The position numbers were made by a program, and so were the translations under genes. Source: Gyrodactylus bullatarudis (taxonomy: Eukaryota; Platyhelminthes; Monogenea; Gyrodactylidea; Gyrodactylidae). Taken from it: a stretch of DNA of 64,000 bases. Position 1 is the first letter of the stretch; each line of letters begins with the position of its first letter. This document shows, in pieces, positions 59,795 to 64,000 of this stretch. The stretch is from assembly GCA_012064415.1 (NCBI GenBank), contig SSNU01000294.1, forward strand, positions 372,001 to 436,000. Direction: 5' to 3'. The notes under the pieces were generated by a model. The model saw only the letters and a program-made list of their open reading frames with translations. It made no database searches and had not been told where the DNA came from.

Positions 59795-60404
59795 AAATTT
59801 TAATTTTTCAATTAAAAACAAAATAATAACTTAAATACTCTCAGATGACTAAAAATCTAATACAAAATTATTTATTACGTATGTGAATAAAAAGGAGGAT
59901 GAAATTAATTGGTATGAAATCAGAATCCTAAAATAAAGGGGGGGCGAGGAATCCTCACTGAAGATGAATTAATATTTCATCTGTATATAGTAATCTGATA
60001 GACTATCCCAAATACACTGTATATTCATGTGTACACTGTACACTCTGTATCATTCAGTATATTTGATGTATATGCCTCCCCCTTAAAAATAATAATATAC
60101 CATGAATTAAATTGTAAAAAGAGAAGAATGTTATGCCCAGAAAAATGAGATAGAAAGCGAGAGAGTGGGGCAAAGGAATATCCTATTTGAACAAGTTTTT
60201 CAAGGAAATGTTTTTAAGTATTGCGCTTTGATGATTGTATATGGTATATTGATGATGATGTTCTCCTTCCTCAGCATTGTCCCTCAAGAGTAGTTTCGTG
60301 AAATAATAATTCATTGAATCGGTTCATTTATAAATATTTCAATGAATATAGTAGAAAAAGAGCTCCATTAATTTGAATGATCTTGGCGTATTGATCAGAG
60401 TATA
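59795..60404. other. Divergent gap, Vsx and membrane protein 5' regions
   Basis: About 610 bp between two head-to-head starts. It contains a run of G at 59939-59944 and a ACACTGTA-rich stretch near 60010-60050 (GTGTACACTGTACAC). No defined element is recognised. Confidence 0.4.
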
Positions 60405-61205
60405 ATGGTCTTGGCTGATAATGTGGATACCTATTCAAATTTAATATTCTCTATAGCATGGATCATTCTGACATCAACATATTTATTTCAGGTCATGTTT
60501 ATAAAGGTGACATTGAAGCCTCCACATAGTCTTGTAATAACCTTATTCTTTGGCGGGTTATTATCCCTAACTTATGCAATACTTGATTTAAATCTTGGAC
60601 GTAAAGTTCTATTTCATCAGATAATAATGGGTCATTCATTCATATTGTATTATGTAATTATATTGATATTATTTTACCGTGTCGCTCGGGATATCCTTCT
60701 AAGTTTTACAGTTATATTCTATCCAATAATATGTGTTCTTATGATACTCATGGACCTGGAGATGTTACCGTCAATAAGTTCACAAAAAAATGTTATAACA
60801 ACATTAGGAATTGTCTATCAAGGAACCTATTTAACAGTACCCTTGATGATGGATCAATTTAAACTAGGAAACTGTAAAGATATTATAATAACAAAGATTA
60901 TGAGATACTTTCTGATAATTGGACTATTTGGTATTGCTTTTGAGCACAATTTAAATAATCTAAATAGTTACTACCTGCTAACATGTTTTTTGGGGATGTT
61001 CTTTGAAATAGCTCACTATGCAAAGATTTTTCAGACAACCAAGTGCTTCGAGAATATCCTCAAATCAAACATCTCGTCGGAATCCTCAAAGTCGAAGAAT
61101 TGTCCCAAGAGTTGTCAGAAGAAGCCGAGAACACGAAGATCATCAGCTTCTCGATGTAAAGATATCTGTTCCCCACCAAAGAATTCAGATGAATGTATAA
61201 ATTAG
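60405..61205 (+). CDS. Unrecognised multi-pass membrane protein
   Basis: Single exon, ATG to stop, 266 residues. I do not recognise the family. The first ~215 residues form about seven hydrophobic segments (for example LIFSIAWIILTSTYLFQVMF, SLVITLFFGGLLSLTYAILD, ILYYVIILILFYRVA, FTVIFYPIICVLMILM, YFLIIGLFGIAF, YYLLTCFLGMFF). The remaining ~50 residues are Ser/Lys/Cys-rich and cytosol-like (SSKSKNCPKSCQKKPRTRRS). There is no cleavable signal peptide. Seven segments would fit a receptor-like or PQ-loop-sized protein, but no motif supports a choice. Confidence 0.75.
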   Translation: MVLADNVDTYSNLIFSIAWIILTSTYLFQVMFIKVTLKPPHSLVITLFFGGLLSLTYAILDLNLGRKVLFHQIIMGHSFILYYVIILILFYRVARDILLSFTVIFYPIICVLMILMDLEMLPSISSQKNVITTLGIVYQGTYLTVPLMMDQFKLGNCKDIIITKIMRYFLIIGLFGIAFEHNLNNLNSYYLLTCFLGMFFEIAHYAKIFQTTKCFENILKSNISSESSKSKNCPKSCQKKPRTRRSSASRCKDICSPPKNSDECIN

Positions 61206-62921
61206 ACTTTATTAAAGAAACTCAGATATAGTTGACTCAATTTAGTTTAGACGAATAAAAGATTTCTGTTTTTATCAAACTCTAGATAGATGCACTGTAG
61301 AATATAGTGTACTTGAGAATAAAATAAAACGAGAAATACTAATTATTGAATTAATTAGGAAATTTCAACGATGTAGAAGAAACAGAGCTTTTACTTTTCA
61401 AATTAAAGCAAGAATACGTGATTTATTTATTCCTTCAAGACATAATTACTTTTAATGAATAGTAATTATTCTTAAGAAAACTAAATATTTAATTCAAGAG
61501 TCAGTTACTTTGATGATCAAGTTCTAATTTCGTTAATAGAGGACGAGAAGTATTATTCTATCGATCAAGAGATTCTGAAGAAAAAATTATTCTTTATAAT
61601 TCTCATATGGACTCCATATTATGGAGGATCTTTTTTTTGAAATTGTAACATTTTTTAAATTTATATAGAAATTAATGATTCGTACAAGTGAGGAAACATG
61701 GAAAGAGTATTCAATGTGCCCGGTCTGGGAAAGTTTGAACCTATGGAGAGTTATTTGAGAAATTAAAGTTGATACTTGAAAAGTAAAAAACTAAGTAAAA
61801 ATTAAAACTAAATAACAAATAAAAAAGACTTTTTGTTTTTTTCTTTGCGGGAGAGACCTTGACTTAGAATGAGCATTTGATTATATATTTTTTTTACAAA
61901 ATTTCAAAGAGAATGTCATGTATGCTTTCTTCTTGATATTGAAACTGAAAGAAAAACAACACGTACTTAATTCTTTCACAAGAAATTCATCTTGTAAGGT
62001 TATTTTTATTTTACTTGTAAACAATCTTCCTTTGTAGAAAAGAGCACTGCATTTTTCAGTTTCTTTCTTCAAGAAATACAATCTCCTAATGTAGGTAATT
62101 CATTATAATTATATTTATTAATTATCTTCGAGTCATTTGAATTGTTGAAGGAGAAATATTTGATGAAGAAAGAGTTTATAAAGAAGTAAATATTTATACA
62201 ATTTTAACACTTGAAAAATGAGGCTCTTAAAAATAATAATAACCAAAAAATTCAACTTCTTTCATAAAGATGATTGACATTTTTTGGCCAATTTTTTTCA
62301 AAAAATCTACTTTTTATATAAACAAAAAAAGTATTTTTCTAAACAAAAACCTGATAAACTCCAGATCTGAAAAATTTTCAGTGAAAATTCACTGTTCAAT
62401 AAACATTTTTTACTTTATTAATTAATCAAACCAAACTGCATTCGAAAAGAATCATTAAAAATTATTAATCTTGAACAGATGAAAAAGCTATTGTTTGACG
62501 CCATATTTTTACATGATTGTTTTAAAACTCATTTTAAATAGCCAATAACCTCATTCACATTTCGATTGAAATTTTAATGTTATTAAAAACCGGGAATTAT
62601 CACAGATTTATTCATAAGAGGTAGATGAAATTTTAATATCGCTTGTCTGAAACATAAGATGATACAAATTCAATTTAAATACTAAATATAAATTTATGAA
62701 GCACTATTTAACTAATTTTTTCAGATACAAAAATCTTAGTTACATATGTAACCTCAAACAAAATATCATCAGTTTTCTCTACTTCTTGGTAGTAAATAGA
62801 AAAATTAAGTAAGAGTCAGTAAGATTTGAAGAAATTGATAGTTAGAAAAGTATGATTTCTAATTCTTTTCAAAATGAGAACTAGATTTAGGAAATAGAGG
62901 AGTTTATTTTTCTGTTGAAAT
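61206..62921. other. Gap without a supported gene
   Basis: AT-rich. It contains a SINE-like copy at 61684-61745 and nothing else that I can name. Confidence 0.5.
61684..61745 (+). repeat. SINE-like dispersed repeat, copy 2
   Basis: GGAAAGAGTATTCAATGTGCCC and GTCTGGGAAAGTTTGAACCTA match 13855-13915 in order with scattered differences. Confidence 0.35.
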
Positions 62922-63290
62922 TTATTTAATATCACTAAATTGGTCAGAATCTTGGCTACGTTCAATGAACGATTTGTAGTATTGAGGATGATTATTAACG
63001 CATCCCATGAGTGAATCATGAAGATTTTTGAATTCATTTTTTAAAGAATCAGCATTCTCAGTGTCCTCTTTGAATTTAGATGAATTAATTATAAAGTTCT
63101 TGAAGTAAAAACCACAAGGGCCAGTTATGAAGCTTGATACACAAGGACAGTGCCAGTTGAATTTTCCACCAGGTAATTTCAAGCCAGGTTTGGCAAATTC
63201 CCGGTCTATATCTATTATTTCCTTAATAGTTAAGTTAGTTTCACATTGTTCGGGGGATAAGTAAAAAGTTTGATGCTGAGGTTCATACAT
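62922..63290 (-). CDS. CHCHD4: MIA40/CHCHD4 import oxidoreductase with lost cysteines
   Basis: Oxidoreductase of the mitochondrial intermembrane space that folds small cysteine-rich proteins on import. Single exon, ATG to stop, 122 residues, close to the human length. The redox motif CPC is in FNWHCPCVSSFITGPCGFYF, and the C-terminal helix ends LMGCVNNHPQYY, matching family sequences. The twin CX9C scaffold normally has four cysteines. Here the outer two remain (GPC and MGC), while the position ten residues after GPC is Asn and no cysteine lies ten residues before MGC. The loop between the helices is about five residues longer. A splice-acceptor-like AATTCTTAG ends two bases before the ATG, so a leader exon or trans-spliced leader is possible. 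Confidence 0.92.
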   Translation of the reverse strand: MYEPQHQTFYLSPEQCETNLTIKEIIDIDREFAKPGLKLPGGKFNWHCPCVSSFITGPCGFYFKNFIINSSKFKEDTENADSLKNEFKNLHDSLMGCVNNHPQYYKSFIERSQDSDQFSDIK

Positions 63291-63379
63291 TGCTAAGAAT
63301 TAAACAAATGTAGTTTAAAATTTTGTTATTTAAACCAGAAAATGTGGTTATTCAAATTTAAATTTAGTGATGAGAATTT
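63291..63379. promoter_or_regulatory. Divergent MIA40/NWD promoter region
   Basis: Only 89 bp separate the start codons of two head-to-head genes. No core element is clear. Inference from spacing. Confidence 0.45.
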
Positions 63380-64000
63380 ATGAAGTTGAAACAAAATCTA
63401 AAAGATAAGATAAAATGTTCATTTCTCAAAAGTTTGCAACAAAAGCATTATAGCTTCGATCATATACGAATTAAAACTCAATTTCAGAAGTATTTTGACT
63501 CTATATTTGGAAAATTTGATGAAATCCCCTATTACCAGAATAAATATTTTCGATTATATTTAACTATTAACACGAATGATTGTTCTTATGAATACTTTGC
63601 TTTCATGTCAAACGTTTATCCTAAACTCCGCCAGATATGCCTCAAGAAATATGCTTGTGAATTTCAAATAGTTGATTTCAACTTCTTCAATGAAACATTT
63701 ACTAATAAACTTACATATGAGCTATGCTCAAATGAAATAGAGAAGTGCCGTTCAGTTTCTAATGGACCATTCTTCATAGTAAGTCTTCATTGTTTATCAT
63801 CATGAAGGGCTTCATGTCTGATGCATATGGCTATCCACTTATGCCGCAAACCTTTGAAAAAATTGACTTTGAGAATTTTCTTTCTCAAGAAGATGACCAA
63901 CCATCTCATGATTTAAGATTATTTAAAATCTGTTTTTCTCTTGACTATAATTTCATAATCCCAAAATATTCCGTAAATTCTAGCCTGATGGGTAGAAATT
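63380..64000 (+). CDS. NWD1/NWD2-like NACHT-WD protein, 5' end
   Basis: N-terminal part of a large STAND NTPase-type protein; the gene runs off the 3' edge. Exons so far are 63380-63778 and 63808-64000, across a 29-nt intron (GTAAGTC...CATGAAG, phase 0). The N-terminal DUF4062-like region shows the typical pattern VYPKLRQICLKKYACEFQIV, LTYELCSNEIEKC, NGPFFI/GFMSDAYGYPLMP, which I match to the remembered NWD1/NWD2 series (VYPKLRDYC, EFQVVD, TELCMKEIENC, GQKYGYRPIP). The usual RWG after the FQVVD strand is replaced by FNFFNE. NACHT and WD40 parts would lie downstream. Confidence 0.85.

Noticed and set aside
61018..61200. 60-codon Arg/Ser-rich frame overlapping the multi-pass membrane protein gene
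   Set aside because: Shadow of the longer frame at 60405-61205 in another reading phase.

Overview
This is eukaryotic nuclear DNA from an animal. Genes are split by GT-AG introns, both strands are used, base composition is strongly AT-rich, and the gene set includes an axonemal dynein, a Vsx-type homeobox gene, a neuroligin-like adhesion protein, a two-pore potassium channel and mitochondrial complex I and import proteins. There are about 14 genes in 64 kb (roughly one per 4.6 kb), with transposon debris in the introns and gaps. Introns fall into an ultra-short class of 25-38 nt (supported by protein alignment and phase), a 50-100 nt class, and a few long ones loaded with transposons. Ultra-short introns plus compactness are, from memory, features of the mesozoan parasites (dicyemids, perhaps orthonectids such as Intoshia). 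I offer that only as a hypothesis.

Layout. 1-7642 (+): 3' part of DNAH1; its third intron hosts an apparently intact Tc1-type transposon and a perfect-TIR MITE. 7722-9097 (-): a small DUF4508-like gene directly downstream of RPL5. RPL5 is head-to-head with VPS26 (9263-10557, +). 10558-19249: gene-poor, with a compound foldback element, a non-LTR retrotransposon fragment, MITEs, one unrecognised gene (15465-16055, -) and a possible secreted-peptide gene (17360, +). 19250-32154 (-): one two-pore K+ channel gene in four exons, with transposon relics filling its introns. 33379-39727 (-): RPB1, with a C-terminal tail that lacks canonical heptads. It is head-to-head (124 bp) with RECQL5 (39852-42884, +), whose stop lies 100 bp from the convergent stop of NDUFA9 (42985-44174, -). 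46004-49516 (+): a catalytically dead, membrane-anchored carboxylesterase-like (neuroligin-type) protein. 49517-55864: no gene seen. 55865-59794 (-): a Vsx homeobox gene. 60405-61205 (+): an unrecognised multi-pass membrane protein. 62922-63290 (-): MIA40/CHCHD4, head-to-head with the 5' end of an NWD1/NWD2-like gene (63380 to window end, +).

Gene relations. Three divergent pairs (RPL5/VPS26, RPB1/RECQL5, MIA40/NWD) have 89-165 bp between start codons and probably share promoters. RPB1 and RECQL5 also have a functional tie: in other animals RECQL5 binds RNA polymerase II through an SRI domain that reads the phosphorylated CTD, yet the CTD here has no canonical heptad. Exon structures were worked out by hand from splice sites, phase and remembered family sequences. 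All multi-exon reconstructions given close in frame.
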